Of a stretch of 40,281 nucleotides of DNA, positions 1-8,060 are shown in pieces. Numbering within the stretch: position 1 is the stretch's first letter; the number at the start of each line of letters is the position of its first letter. The stretch lies in the NCBI GenBank assembly GCA_052387115.1, contig JBQTJM010000040.1:1-40281 (forward strand), given 5' to 3'. This stretch comes from JACCXJ01 sp052387115. Lineage in GTDB: Bacteria; Pseudomonadota; Gammaproteobacteria; JACCXJ01. The position numbers were made by a program, and so were the translations under genes. A model generated the notes under the pieces. The model was not told where the DNA came from, did not search any database, and worked only from the letters and a program-made list of their open reading frames with translations.

Positions 1-167
1 TCCACGGAAAGCGTGAAGGCCTGGTCCGGGTGCAGAAATTCACGCGGTCTGGCCGCGGACCGGGACGGGTCCCCGAAACCGGCGAACCAGTCCGACCCCG
101 CGGGCTCACCCGCGAACGCGGAATAGGCTGCCAACAGCCCCAGCATCACGAGCAGCCATCGTCTCAT
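1..167 (-). CDS. dsbD: Thiol:disulfide interchange protein DsbD, N-terminal part
   Basis: The reading frame starts with ATG at 167 and runs off the left edge, so only about 55 residues are visible. It begins with a clear signal peptide (MRRWLLVMLG, then a hydrophobic run ending AFAG). A typical mature DsbD start follows, including the FLHPDQAF stretch of the alpha domain. DsbD moves electrons from cytoplasmic thioredoxin across the inner membrane to periplasmic disulfide isomerases and cytochrome c maturation proteins. The start codon overlaps the cutA stop in an ATGA arrangement, so the two genes are probably translationally coupled. The cutA-dsbD pairing is common in gammaproteobacteria. 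The catalytic cysteines lie outside the window. Confidence 0.8.
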   Translation of the reverse strand, partial: MRRWLLVMLGLLAAYSAFAGEPAGSDWFAGFGDPSRSAARPREFLHPDQAFTLSV

Positions 168-559
168 TGCACGTCACTCACCATGTGTTCCAGCCAGGAT
201 AGGTAAGCCACCGACCCCCGTTCGATAGGGACCGCGATCACCTCGGGGAGTTCATAGGGGTGGCCGGCACGGATGAAGGCCTCGACCGCCGCGTACCGGC
301 CACGCGTGGTCTTGATGAAGAGCAAGGTCTCACGACTCTGCTCGATCGCCCCGTGCCAGCGATACACCGATCCGGCCTCGGGCAGGAAGTTGACACAGGC
401 CGCGAGCCGCCCTTCCACCAGCCCGCGCGACAGCCGCTCGGCGCTCTCGGCATCGGGGCAGGTGGTCATGATCACGAGCGGGGCGGCCATGGGAACACTG
501 GGCTCGGTCCCCGGACCCTCGCCCCTCTGCTCTGGATTTCCCTTGTCGTTCAATACCAT
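164..559 (-). CDS. cutA: CutA-family divalent cation tolerance protein
   Basis: CutA is a small trimeric cytoplasmic protein linked to copper and divalent metal tolerance; its biochemical role is still unclear. Family hallmarks are visible: a beta strand with the sequence VIMTTCPD, the segment LVEGRLAACVNFLP, then YRWHGAIEQSRETLLFIKT and the C-terminal HPYELPEVIAVPI. The family is usually 105-115 residues. An internal ATG at 490 (MAAPLVIM) would give 109 residues and fits better than the 131-residue frame from 559. The upstream ATG has a GGTGG about 8 bases before it, so the start is uncertain. It shares four bases with dsbD. Confidence 0.88.
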   Translation of the reverse strand: MVLNDKGNPEQRGEGPGTEPSVPMAAPLVIMTTCPDAESAERLSRGLVEGRLAACVNFLPEAGSVYRWHGAIEQSRETLLFIKTTRGRYAAVEAFIRAGHPYELPEVIAVPIERGSVAYLSWLEHMVSDVQ

Positions 560-587
560 TTCGATCCACCAGCCACATGCTTAAGGC

Positions 588-615
588 TTGACAGGGGGTT
601 TCGCCACTCTATAAT
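588..615 (+). promoter_or_regulatory. Sigma-70-type promoter of groES-groEL
   Basis: A consensus TTGACA at 588-593 is separated by 16 bases from a consensus TATAAT at 610-615. The last base of the -10 box is the first base of the CIRCE palindrome. A repressor bound there would block RNA polymerase directly. Confidence 0.85.
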
Positions 616-641
616 TAGCACTCGCTGAGGGAGAGTGCTAA
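615..641. promoter_or_regulatory. CIRCE operator (HrcA binding site)
   Basis: The sequence TTAGCACTC at 615-623, a 9-base spacer and GAGTGCTAA at 633-641 form a perfect match to the CIRCE consensus. CIRCE is bound by the repressor HrcA, which releases groESL on heat shock. Its presence implies that hrcA is encoded elsewhere in the genome. The element lies 51 bases upstream of groES, within the transcription start region. Confidence 0.95.
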
Positions 642-692
642 CAGTTTCGGCCCTTGGATCCCATTGTACAAGAACCATCGGAGGTTGACCGT

Positions 693-983
693 ATGAACAT
701 CCGTCCCTTACACGATCGAGTCATCGTCAAGAGGCTCGAAGAAGACCGTACCAGTTCCGGGGGCATCGTGATCCCCGACACGGCCGCGGAAAAGCCTATG
801 AAAGGTCAGGTGGTCGCCGCCGGCCCCGGCAAGTGGAGCGACGACGGCAAGCTCCGGCCGTTGGATGTCAAGGCCGGTGACAAGGTGTTGTTCGGCAAGT
901 ATTCCGGCACCGAGGTCAAGGTCGATGGCCAGGACCTCGTGGTCATGCGGGAAGACGACATCATGGGCATCATCGAAGGCTGA
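693..983 (+). CDS. groES: Co-chaperonin GroES
   Basis: GroES is the 10-kDa heptameric lid of the GroEL folding chamber in the cytoplasm. The start is set by a GGAGG at 680-684 in front of ATG 693; the frame extends upstream but that part carries no family sequence. The protein is 96 residues, the standard length. It begins MNIRPLHDRVIVKR, contains the mobile loop around EDRTSSGGIVIPDTAAEKP, and ends with VVMREDDIMGIIEG. It is followed 52 bases later by groEL in the usual bicistronic operon under CIRCE control. Confidence 0.97.
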   Translation: MNIRPLHDRVIVKRLEEDRTSSGGIVIPDTAAEKPMKGQVVAAGPGKWSDDGKLRPLDVKAGDKVLFGKYSGTEVKVDGQDLVVMREDDIMGIIEG

Positions 984-1035
984 TCGGCGGCCCGATCTCT
1001 GACCGATCCCTAGAACACTACGAGAGGTATTGAAC

Positions 1036-2688
1036 ATGGCTGCAAAAGAACTCAGGTTTAGCGAAGACGCCCGCAGACGTATGCTGTCCGGCGTCAACGT
1101 CCTCGCCAACGCGGTCAAGATCACCCTTGGTCCCAAGGGCCGCAACGTGGTGCTGGAAAAGAGCTTCGGATCGCCCACGGTCACCAAGGACGGGGTCTCG
1201 GTCGCCAAGGAGACCGAGCTCAAGGACAGGTTCGAGAACATGGGGGCCCAGATGGTCAAGGAGGTCGCCTCTCACACCTCCGACGAGGCCGGCGACGGTA
1301 CCACCACGGCCACGGTGCTGGCCCAGTCGATGCTGACCGAGGGCATCAAGTCCGTGGCCGCCGGTCTCAATCCGATGGATCTCAAGCGCGGCATCGACAA
1401 GTGCGTGAGCGCCGCGGTCGAGGAGTTGAAGAAGCTCTCCAAGCCCTGCAACGACGAGAAGGCCATCGCCCAGGTGGGTACGATCTCGGCCAACGCCGAT
1501 ACCGCCGTCGGCCAGATCATCGCCGAGGCCATGAGCAAGGTCGGCAAGGAGGGCGTGATCACGGTGGAAGAGGGCCAGTCGCTCGAAAACACCCTGGAGG
1601 TGGTTGAGGGCATGCAGTTCGACCGCGGTTACCTCTCGCCCTACTTCATCAACAACCAGCAGAGCATGGGCGTCGAGCTGGAGAACCCCTACATCCTCAT
1701 CCACGACAAGAAGATCTCGAACATCCGGGAGCTGTTGCCGGTGCTCGAGGCGGTGGCCAAGTCCGGGCGTGCGCTGCTCGTCATCGCCGAGGACGTCGAG
1801 GGCGAGGCGCTGGCGACCCTGGTGGTCAACAACATCCGCGGCATCGTCAAGGTCTGCGGCGTCAAGGCCCCCGGCTTCGGTGATCGCCGCAAGGCCATGC
1901 TCGAGGACATCGCCATCCTGACCTCGGGAACGGTCATCGCCGAGGAGGTCGGTCTGAGCCTGGAGAAGGCCAGTCTGGGCGATCTCGGCACGGCCAAGCG
2001 CGTGACGGTGAGCAAGGAGGAGACCACGCTCATCGGCGGCGCGGGCGATCCCAAGGCCATCGAGGGGCGCGTCAAGCAGATCCGCGCCCAGGTCGAGGAA
2101 TCCACCTCGGATTATGACAAGGAGAAGCTCCAGGAGCGCGTCGCGAAGCTCGCCGGCGGGGTGGCCGTCGTCAAGGTCGGTGCCGCCACCGAGACCGAGA
2201 TGAAGGAGAAGAAGGCTAGAGTCGAGGATGCCTTGCATGCGACCCGCGCGGCCGTCGAGGAAGGCGTGGTGGCGGGCGGTGGCGTGGCCTTTATCCGTGC
2301 CCTCTCGAATCTCGACAAGCTCACGGGTGACAACCACGACCAGGACGTGGGTATCCAGATCGCCAAGCGCGCCATGGAAGAACCGTTGCGCCAGATCGTC
2401 GCCAACGCCGGGGCCGAGGCCTCGGTGATTGTCAACAAGGTCCGGGAAGGTGCGGGCAACTTCGGCTACAACGCGGCCAGCGGCGAATTCGGCGATCTGG
2501 TCGAGATGGGCATCCTGGACCCAACCAAGGTGACGCGCACGGCGCTCCAGAACGCCGCGTCGATCGCCGGGCTCATGATCACGACCGAGGCGATGGTGGC
2601 CGAGCTCCCCAAGGAAGAGGACAAGATGCCGGGCCGCCACGGCCACGGCGGCGGCATGGGCGGCATGGGCGACATGGATATGATGTAA
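1036..2688 (+). CDS. groEL: Chaperonin GroEL (60 kDa)
   Basis: GroEL is the tetradecameric ATP-dependent chaperonin that encloses unfolded proteins with GroES. The protein is 550 residues with ATG at 1036, preceded by an AGAGG site. It opens MAAKELRFSEDARRRML and carries the ATP-binding KITLGPKGRNVVLEK and AGDGTTTATVLAQ segments. It ends with the flexible GGM-rich tail (GGMGGMGDMDMM). There are no breaks or unusual substitutions in the conserved parts. It is transcribed with groES and ends at the hairpin at 2751-2779. Confidence 0.98.
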   Translation: MAAKELRFSEDARRRMLSGVNVLANAVKITLGPKGRNVVLEKSFGSPTVTKDGVSVAKETELKDRFENMGAQMVKEVASHTSDEAGDGTTTATVLAQSMLTEGIKSVAAGLNPMDLKRGIDKCVSAAVEELKKLSKPCNDEKAIAQVGTISANADTAVGQIIAEAMSKVGKEGVITVEEGQSLENTLEVVEGMQFDRGYLSPYFINNQQSMGVELENPYILIHDKKISNIRELLPVLEAVAKSGRALLVIAEDVEGEALATLVVNNIRGIVKVCGVKAPGFGDRRKAMLEDIAILTSGTVIAEEVGLSLEKASLGDLGTAKRVTVSKEETTLIGGAGDPKAIEGRVKQIRAQVEESTSDYDKEKLQERVAKLAGGVAVVKVGAATETEMKEKKARVEDALHATRAAVEEGVVAGGGVAFIRALSNLDKLTGDNHDQDVGIQIAKRAMEEPLRQIVANAGAEASVIVNKVREGAGNFGYNAASGEFGDLVEMGILDPTKVTRTALQNAASIAGLMITTEAMVAELPKEEDKMPGRHGHGGGMGGMGDMDMM

Positions 2689-2750
2689 GGGATAGGACCT
2701 GAGGCGCCGAGTTTTTATCTATCTAATTAACAGGCGCGCCGCCCGATCGA

Positions 2751-2779
2751 GAACCCCGCCACCGTGCGGGGTTCTTTTC
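2751..2779 (+). terminator. Rho-independent terminator after groEL
   Basis: A 9-base stem GAACCCCGC / GCGGGGTTC with a 6-base loop is followed by a T-rich tail (TTTTCTT). It closes the groES-groEL transcript and lies between the convergent groEL and accC genes. Confidence 0.85.
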
Positions 2780-2841
2780 TTGAAGAATGGGTCATTCAGG
2801 GTCGCGCCAGGGAGCCATGATGGGCGCGCGGACCACGTCAC

Positions 2842-4185
2842 TCAGAATAGGCCCAGCTTCTTTTCCAGGTAATGGATGTCCATACCGCCGGCCCGAAAGC
2901 CCGCGTCGTGCATCATGTCGCGATGCAGAGGGAGGTTGGTCCTGATCCCGTCGATCACGATCTCGGTCAGGGCGTTGAGCATGCGCATGAGTGCCGCCTG
3001 GCGGTCCTCCCCATGGGCGATGAGCTTGCCGATCAGGGAGTCGTAGTAGGGGGGGACCTTGTAACCCTGGTAGATGTGGGTATCGAGCCGGATCCCGGGC
3101 CCGCCCGGGGGGTGGAACAGGCTGATGGTGCCGGGCGAGGGGGCGAAGGTTGCGGGATCCTCGGCGTTGATCCGGCATTCGACCGCATGTCCGCGCAACA
3201 CAATGTCCTCCTGGCGGTAGGAGAGGGGTTCGCCGCTCGCGACCCGGATCTGCTCCTTCACGATGTCCACGCCGGTGACCATCTCCGTCACCGGGTGCTC
3301 GACCTGCACACGGGTGTTCATCTCGATGAAGTAGAACTGCCCGTCCTCATAGAGGAACTCGAAGGTCCCCGCCCCGCGGTAGTCGATCTCCAGACAGGCC
3401 TCTACGCAACGGGCACCCACGGCGGCGCGCTCTGCCGGCGACACGCCGGGCGCCGGGGCCTCCTCGATGATCTTCTGGTGACGGCGCTGGATGGAACAGT
3501 CGCGATCGCCCAGGTGGATGGCATTGCCGCAGGTATCGGCGAGTACCTGGATCTCGATGTGCCGCGGCGCTTCCAGGAATCTCTCCAGATACACCGCGCC
3601 GTTGCCGAAGGCCGCTTGGGCCTCGCCCTGGGTCAGCCCGATGGCGTTCAGGAGCGCGGCCTCGGAATGCACCACGCGCATGCCGCGCCCCCCACCCCCG
3701 CTCGTGGCCTTGATCAGGATCGGATAACCGATGTCGCGGGCGATGCGCAGGTTCTCGTCCGGGTCGTCCCCCAGCGTGCCCTCCGAGCCGGGCACGCACG
3801 GTACGCCGGCCTGTTTCATGGCGCGGATCGCCGAGACCTTGTCGCCCATGAGCCGGATGGTGTCCGGCCTGGGTCCGATGAAGACGAAGCCGCTTTCCTC
3901 CACGCGCTCGGCGAAGTCGGCGTTCTCGGCCAGGAAGCCATAGCCCGGATGGATGGCGACGGCATCGGTGACCTCGGCGGCGCTGATCACCGCCGCACCG
4001 TTCAGATAACTCTCGGAAGCCGGCGCCGGCCCGATGCACACCGATTCATCGGCGAGCCGCACCGGCTTGAGATCGCGGTCGGCGGTCGAGTGCACGGCGA
4101 CGGTCTTGATCCCCATCTCCCGGCACGCCCTGAGGATGCGGAGGGCGATCTCCCCGCGGTTGGCGATCACGATCTTTTCGAGCAT
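2842..4185 (-). CDS. accC: Acetyl-CoA carboxylase, biotin carboxylase subunit
   Basis: AccC carboxylates the biotin carried by AccB using ATP and bicarbonate, the first half reaction of fatty acid synthesis. At 447 residues it has the standard length. It opens MLEKIVIANRGEIALRILRA. It has the glycine-rich ATP-grasp loop SGGGGRGMRVV near residue 165 and the active-site stretch EMNTRVQVEHPVTEMVTG near residue 290. It is the last gene of aroQ-accB-accC and converges on groEL. No terminator with a T tract is visible on this strand after it. Confidence 0.97.
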   Translation of the reverse strand: MLEKIVIANRGEIALRILRACREMGIKTVAVHSTADRDLKPVRLADESVCIGPAPASESYLNGAAVISAAEVTDAVAIHPGYGFLAENADFAERVEESGFVFIGPRPDTIRLMGDKVSAIRAMKQAGVPCVPGSEGTLGDDPDENLRIARDIGYPILIKATSGGGGRGMRVVHSEAALLNAIGLTQGEAQAAFGNGAVYLERFLEAPRHIEIQVLADTCGNAIHLGDRDCSIQRRHQKIIEEAPAPGVSPAERAAVGARCVEACLEIDYRGAGTFEFLYEDGQFYFIEMNTRVQVEHPVTEMVTGVDIVKEQIRVASGEPLSYRQEDIVLRGHAVECRINAEDPATFAPSPGTISLFHPPGGPGIRLDTHIYQGYKVPPYYDSLIGKLIAHGEDRQAALMRMLNALTEIVIDGIRTNLPLHRDMMHDAGFRAGGMDIHYLEKKLGLF

Positions 4186-4259
4186 GGGGAGATCGAGTAT
4201 TCAGTGCGCCGTCGCCACGGGGCGTGCGCAGACCGGCATGGTCCCCAAAAAAATATTAA

Positions 4260-4721
4260 TTACCCGCGCTTGATGACGAACAGCGGCTGGTCGTACTCCA
4301 CGGGCTGGCCGTTCTCGACCAGGATGGCTGCGATGGCACCATCGGTATCGGCCTCGATCTGGTTCATGACCTTCATGGCCTCGATGATACACAGGACATC
4401 CCCGCGCTTGACTCTTTGGCCGACCTCGACGAACGGGCGGCCGGTAGGGGAAGGCCCGAGGTAGAAGGTCCCGACCATGGGCGCGGTGATGGAATGGCCT
4501 TCGAACTCCGGCTTCGCCTTGACCTCCGGTTGCGCCGTCAGGCTCGCCCGCGCCACCAGGTCGGGCGCCGCAGACTCGGGGACGTGAAAGACCGTATGGG
4601 CCGAGGCCGGCGGCCCATGGCGGCTGATGCGGACCCACTCCTCGCGCTCATGGATCTCGATCTCGGCGATCCCAGATTCGGTCACGAGATCGATCAGTTT
4701 CTTTATTTTTCGTATGTCCAT
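4260..4721 (-). CDS. accB: Acetyl-CoA carboxylase, biotin carboxyl carrier protein
   Basis: AccB carries biotin between the carboxylase and the transcarboxylase. The 153-residue protein has an N-terminal DIRKIKKLIDL helix, a proline/alanine linker, and the C-terminal biotinyl domain with EAMKVMN, where Lys117 is the biotinylation site. The thumb-like PMVGTFYLGPSP segment near residue 81 is typical of AccB. It sits 74 bases before accC and 32 bases after aroQ, as in many gammaproteobacteria. Confidence 0.96.
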   Translation of the reverse strand: MDIRKIKKLIDLVTESGIAEIEIHEREEWVRISRHGPPASAHTVFHVPESAAPDLVARASLTAQPEVKAKPEFEGHSITAPMVGTFYLGPSPTGRPFVEVGQRVKRGDVLCIIEAMKVMNQIEADTDGAIAAILVENGQPVEYDQPLFVIKRG

Positions 4722-4753
4722 CCGCGTATGTCGATCCAGGTTCCGCGGAAAAA

Positions 4754-5197
4754 TCAGGGCGCGGCCAGGTGCGCCAACGCCGCCCGCAGTGCCAGCTCAT
4801 AACCGTGGGGACCGAGCCCCGTGATCACCCCGAGCGCGATCCCGGAGAGATAGGAATGGTGTCGAAACGCCTCCCGCGCGTAGACGTTTGATAGATGCAC
4901 CTCGATGAACGGGATCTGGACCGCCAGGAAGGCATCACGCAGGGCGATGCTGGTGTGGGTGTAGGCCCCGGGGTTGATGAGGATGAAGGCGACGCCCGCG
5001 TGTCTAGCAACATGGATGCGGTCGATGAGCTCGTGCTCGGCATTGCTCTGGAAGGCCGCCAGGGTGTGCCCGGAGGCCGCCGCCAGGTCTCGAAGCCGTT
5101 GCTCGATCTCTCCCAGCGTGGTGGTACCGTAACGCTCCGGCTCGCGCGTGCCGAGCAGGTTGAGATTCGGGCCGTTGAGGAGCAGGAGGGCGGCCAT
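4754..5197 (-). CDS. aroQ: Type II 3-dehydroquinate dehydratase
   Basis: This enzyme converts 3-dehydroquinate to 3-dehydroshikimate in the shikimate pathway and forms dodecamers. The 147-residue protein shows LLLNGPNLNLLGTREPERYG at the N terminus (the catalytic tyrosine is in ERYG), FQSNAEHELIDRIH, INPGAYTHTSIALRDA and EVHLSNVYAREAFRHHSY. These are the type II signatures. It is the first gene of the aroQ-accB-accC operon. Confidence 0.96.
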   Translation of the reverse strand: MAALLLLNGPNLNLLGTREPERYGTTTLGEIEQRLRDLAAASGHTLAAFQSNAEHELIDRIHVARHAGVAFILINPGAYTHTSIALRDAFLAVQIPFIEVHLSNVYAREAFRHHSYLSGIALGVITGLGPHGYELALRAALAHLAAP

Positions 5198-5301
5198 GGA
5201 GGCGGGCTCATTTTCGATCTTGAAGGCACCCTAGCACGAAATCGCAGCGGATACGAGCACGATCGACCCTCGAACCCGAGCCGCATCCGCGGCTTCGGCG
5301 C

Positions 5302-5332
5302 CAAAAAAAATGCCCCGGCCGGGGCCGGGGCA
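5302..5332 (-). terminator. Strong rho-independent terminator after fae
   Basis: On the minus strand a GC-rich stem (GATGCCCCGGCC / GGCCGGGGCAT) is followed by eight T residues. It ends the leftward H4MPT transcript that finishes with fae, and it separates that transcript from aroQ. Confidence 0.9.
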
Positions 5333-5383
5333 TCGCGGGTCCAACGACCCTCGTGCCATTCGGGCCGTCTAAAGGCTCATGCC

Positions 5384-5893
5384 TTAGACGTGCGCGGCGA
5401 AGGGATGCGCGGTCTTCTTCCTGGAGACCACGTCCATCGGCTTCGGCTCGCGCTTGATCGCACGCTTGATGGATTCCTTGACGGCCTGGTAGTTGAAGTC
5501 CTGGATCTTGTTGTCGTCCTCGGCATCCCAGTGGATGAAGACACCGACGCAGATGAAGATGTCGTCGGCCTCGCTCGCCGGGATGGTGCCGTCCTCGACG
5601 CAATCGGTCACGGCCATGGCGACCGCGCGCTGCGCCGGCCCGAACATCTGCACGGCCTGCTTGGCGCCTTTGATGGTCACCTTGTTGAACAGGATCGTGC
5701 TCGGCTTGCAGGCCAGGTTCGGCGACACCACCGCGAGCAGGGTGCTGCACCCGTCCTTTTGGTTGGTGAGCGCGTTGCAGAATGCAGCCTCTGCGGCACT
5801 GCCCCGCGGACCCATGATGAGGTCGATGTGAGCAATCTCATTGCCATCACCGACCAACGACTCCCCTACCAATACTCGATCAACGACTGCCAT
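5384..5893 (-). CDS. fae: Formaldehyde-activating enzyme
   Basis: Fae condenses formaldehyde with H4MPT to methylene-H4MPT, the entry reaction of the pathway in methylotrophs. ATG at 5893 is chosen because an AGGAG lies 8 bases upstream. The resulting 169-residue protein has the normal Fae length, whereas the longer frame adds 21 unrelated residues. It opens MAVVDRVLVGESLVGDGNEIAHIDL, with the conserved GNEIAHID (including the catalytic histidine) and IMGPRGSAAEAAF. It continues through CSTLLAVVSPNL and KPSTILFNKVTIK. It is the last gene of the leftward cluster and is followed by a strong terminator. Confidence 0.96.
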   Translation of the reverse strand: MAVVDRVLVGESLVGDGNEIAHIDLIMGPRGSAAEAAFCNALTNQKDGCSTLLAVVSPNLACKPSTILFNKVTIKGAKQAVQMFGPAQRAVAMAVTDCVEDGTIPASEADDIFICVGVFIHWDAEDDNKIQDFNYQAVKESIKRAIKREPKPMDVVSRKKTAHPFAAHV

Positions 5894-5967
5894 AGTCTTA
5901 ACTCCTGGGGTTGCTGCGGATGGTTGTTGTTCGACAAGTGTTCTGAAGATAGACATCGCTTGCCACC

Positions 5968-6864
5968 TTAGTAATCGTACGGGACGCGCCCTGCGCAGGT
6001 CGGGTGATCCAGGTGGAACGCCAAGAGGCTGGCCACCGTGAGGTCGGCACTCGTGCCGGGATTGAGCCCCCCCCGCTTGAGCTTGTTATCGAAATCCTGC
6101 AATAAAGCTATTGCATTAGCGGGATTCTCGCACGCCTTGAAGCCGGTTTCCACCCTCTCGGCCTCGCGGCGCACCGCCAGGGCCTCATCCGGCCCGTGCT
6201 TGCGGGCGATGTGGGTGTCCGGAATGCGAGCCAGGAAGGCCAGGTAGCAGGCCACCGTGGCCCATTCGAGCCGGTCTTCGCGTGCCGCCCAGCGGCTCGC
6301 ACAGGCGTGGAGGCAGGGCAGGCCGAGGGACCGGACATCCGCATAGTCGTGGGTGTACTGGTAGGCGATCCGGTCTCGAGACGCGGCCTCGGCCATGGCA
6401 TCGCGGAGCCCGACCGCGGGCGCCTCATGCACGTCGTGGCGCCCGCTCTGGCCGAGACCGGCGGGGGAGGCCAGCACGATGGCCTGGAAGACATCGCAGG
6501 CATCCTCCACATCGAGCGCCCGCAGCACGACCGGAAGGTGCGGACGCCAGTCGTGGGACACACCGGCCTCGAGCGCGGCCTGCGCCAGGGGTGCGCATAG
6601 GAGCACGATCCCGAGGTTGGTGTTGCAACCCACGGCGGCGCGGGTCGCCTCGACGCTCATAAAGACCCGCCGGCCGAGCGAGAGACCGGGCGCCGACAGG
6701 ATGGGGGCGACGACCTCGGCGCTCGCGACGAAGTCCTCGGCCGTCATTCCGTGGCCCGGCGAGCGTAGGCTTACGTTGCCGGGCTTGAATGCCACTACCT
6801 CCAGCCGACAACTCGCGAGCACCGCCTCGCGGACCCGCGATGGGACGAGCGCGCTTCTCGTCAG
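5968..6864 (-). CDS. CitG/MdcB-family protein of the H4MPT cluster
   Basis: The protein belongs to the triphosphoribosyl-dephospho-CoA synthase (CitG) family, shown by EVVAFKPGNVSLRSPGHGM near its N terminus, GCNTNLGIVLL, and HIARKHG plus LNPGTSADLTVASLLAFHL near the end. No citrate lyase or malonate decarboxylase genes are present. Paralogues of this family are known in methylotroph H4MPT gene islands, where a role in pterin or furan cofactor assembly is presumed but not proven. The start is unclear: no ATG or GTG fits well, and a CTG overlapping the upstream TGA (CTGA, 6861-6864) mimics a coupled start. It lies between the RimK-like ligase and fae. Confidence 0.8.
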   Translation of the reverse strand: MTRSALVPSRVREAVLASCRLEVVAFKPGNVSLRSPGHGMTAEDFVASAEVVAPILSAPGLSLGRRVFMSVEATRAAVGCNTNLGIVLLCAPLAQAALEAGVSHDWRPHLPVVLRALDVEDACDVFQAIVLASPAGLGQSGRHDVHEAPAVGLRDAMAEAASRDRIAYQYTHDYADVRSLGLPCLHACASRWAAREDRLEWATVACYLAFLARIPDTHIARKHGPDEALAVRREAERVETGFKACENPANAIALLQDFDNKLKRGGLNPGTSADLTVASLLAFHLDHPTCAGRVPYDY

Positions 6865-7808
6865 GGGACGGCCTCGAGAACGGTGGCGCCCGCAATGCGC
6901 GAGAGCAGGTGATCGATGAGCCGCTCGGCGATGTTGAAGCCCGAGACCCCTTGAAGTCCATACCAGGCCGGTACGCTGTTGACCTCGGTCGCTAGCAACC
7001 GTCCTTCGCCGTCCTGCAAGAGATCCACGACTGCATAGTCGATGTCCACGGCGCGCGCCGCGTGCTCCGCGAGCTCGCACAACGGCCGATCGAGGTCCAC
7101 CGCATGGCAGCGCCCACCGCGTGCCCGGTTCGTGATCCAGTTCGGGCTGCGGCGCTGCATCACGGCGATGGCGCGGTTCGCGACCACCAGGACCCGCCAG
7201 TCGCGCCACGCGTCATCATGGCGGCTCTCGACATAGCGCTGGAGATAGTAGACGCCCCCGAATTCCGCGACGTCGGGGACGGACGCGGGCGAATCGATGA
7301 GCGTGACGCCGATCCCCTGAGAGCCGAACAGCGGCTTCATGACGAGCCGCCGGCCCAGGGACAGCTCGCGCGCGACCAGGGACTCGGCCTCGGCGCGCGA
7401 CTCACACACCCAGGTCTCCGGTGTCGGGACGCCCGACTGCTTCAGCAGCACGCTGGTCATGGCCTTGTCCACCGTGCGCTCGAGGGCGCGCGCGTCGTTG
7501 TAGACCACGACCCCGAGGGCCTTGAGGATGTGCAGCACATCGAGCCTCAGGGTCACCTGTTCCAGGCCCCCGCCCGGTACCCCGCGCACGAACACCCCGG
7601 CCGGCAGACCCGCCGCAAACCCCGGGATCACGACCGAGTGCGGGGCGCCGAGGTCGATATGACATTCCGTCAGCGAGACGTAGCGGCCCGCGTAGCCGCG
7701 CGCCGCGAGCGCCCGCTTGAGCTCGGCCCCGTGCCAGCCCGGCTCGTCGGTGACGATGGCGATACAGGGGGCGTGGTGGGAGGGATCCGGTACGGCGGCT
7801 CTGTTCAC
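6861..7808 (-). CDS. RimK-type ATP-grasp ligase, H4MPT cofactor glutamylation candidate
   Basis: This ATP-grasp enzyme resembles RimK and the methanogen H4MPT:glutamate ligase MptN. Visible parts are CIAIVTDEPGWHG at the N terminus, the ATP-binding MKPLFGSQGIGVTLI, LQRYVESRHDDAWRDWRVLVV and the metal-binding EVNSVPAWYGLQGV. A role in adding glutamate to H4MPT or to a methanofuran-type cofactor is inferred from family and context. No ATG exists near the expected start. GTG at 7808 is the best guess and lies inside repeat copy A, so the native 5' end may have been altered by the insertion upstream. It is followed by the CitG-like gene with a four-base overlap. Confidence 0.78.
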   Translation of the reverse strand: MNRAAVPDPSHHAPCIAIVTDEPGWHGAELKRALAARGYAGRYVSLTECHIDLGAPHSVVIPGFAAGLPAGVFVRGVPGGGLEQVTLRLDVLHILKALGVVVYNDARALERTVDKAMTSVLLKQSGVPTPETWVCESRAEAESLVARELSLGRRLVMKPLFGSQGIGVTLIDSPASVPDVAEFGGVYYLQRYVESRHDDAWRDWRVLVVANRAIAVMQRRSPNWITNRARGGRCHAVDLDRPLCELAEHAARAVDIDYAVVDLLQDGEGRLLATEVNSVPAWYGLQGVSGFNIAERLIDHLLSRIAGATVLEAVP

Positions 7809-8015
7809 TGTGGTCCGATTGTGGATCTGTCTCCCTCGAGGGGACGCGGGGGTGTTTCTAGGCCAGGGTCTTGTTGTAGCCGCGATGGCACGGCAGCATA
7901 GCAGGACAGCGTCGAGCCGCAAGCCCTTTCCTGTCCCTGGTCATGGCCTTCGAGCGGGACGCGATTCGATTATCGGGGTACGTCTCCTCCTATTGCCCCT
8001 CCGGGGCGCTCAGCG
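7790..8015. repeat. Long imperfect repeat, copy A
   Basis: This stretch aligns, with gaps, to 9819-10025. Shared landmarks in the same order are GCGGCTCTGTTCACTG, TTGTGGAT, CCGCAAGCCC, TTCCTGTCC, GGTCATG, TTATCGGGGTACGT and GGGGCGCTCAGCG. A further block (GCATAGCAGGACAGCG, about 7896-7911) recurs at 9791-9806. The element covers the presumed start of the RimK-like gene and marks the left edge of the insertion in the H4MPT cluster. Confidence 0.75.
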
Positions 8016-8060
8016 AGCAGCGCCCGGGGTTCGGGTTAGCGAGGCATTCGAGGCCTGGTT

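Noticed and set aside
1018..2646. Long open frame on the minus strand opposite groEL (542 codons)
   Set aside because: It is the antisense shadow of a GC-rich, strongly biased gene. It has a low-complexity His/Asp/Leu composition and no family resemblance.
2872..4464. 530-codon plus-strand frame opposite accC
   Set aside because: It lies antisense to a well conserved accC and accB end, without recognisable domains. Codon bias of the true genes explains it.
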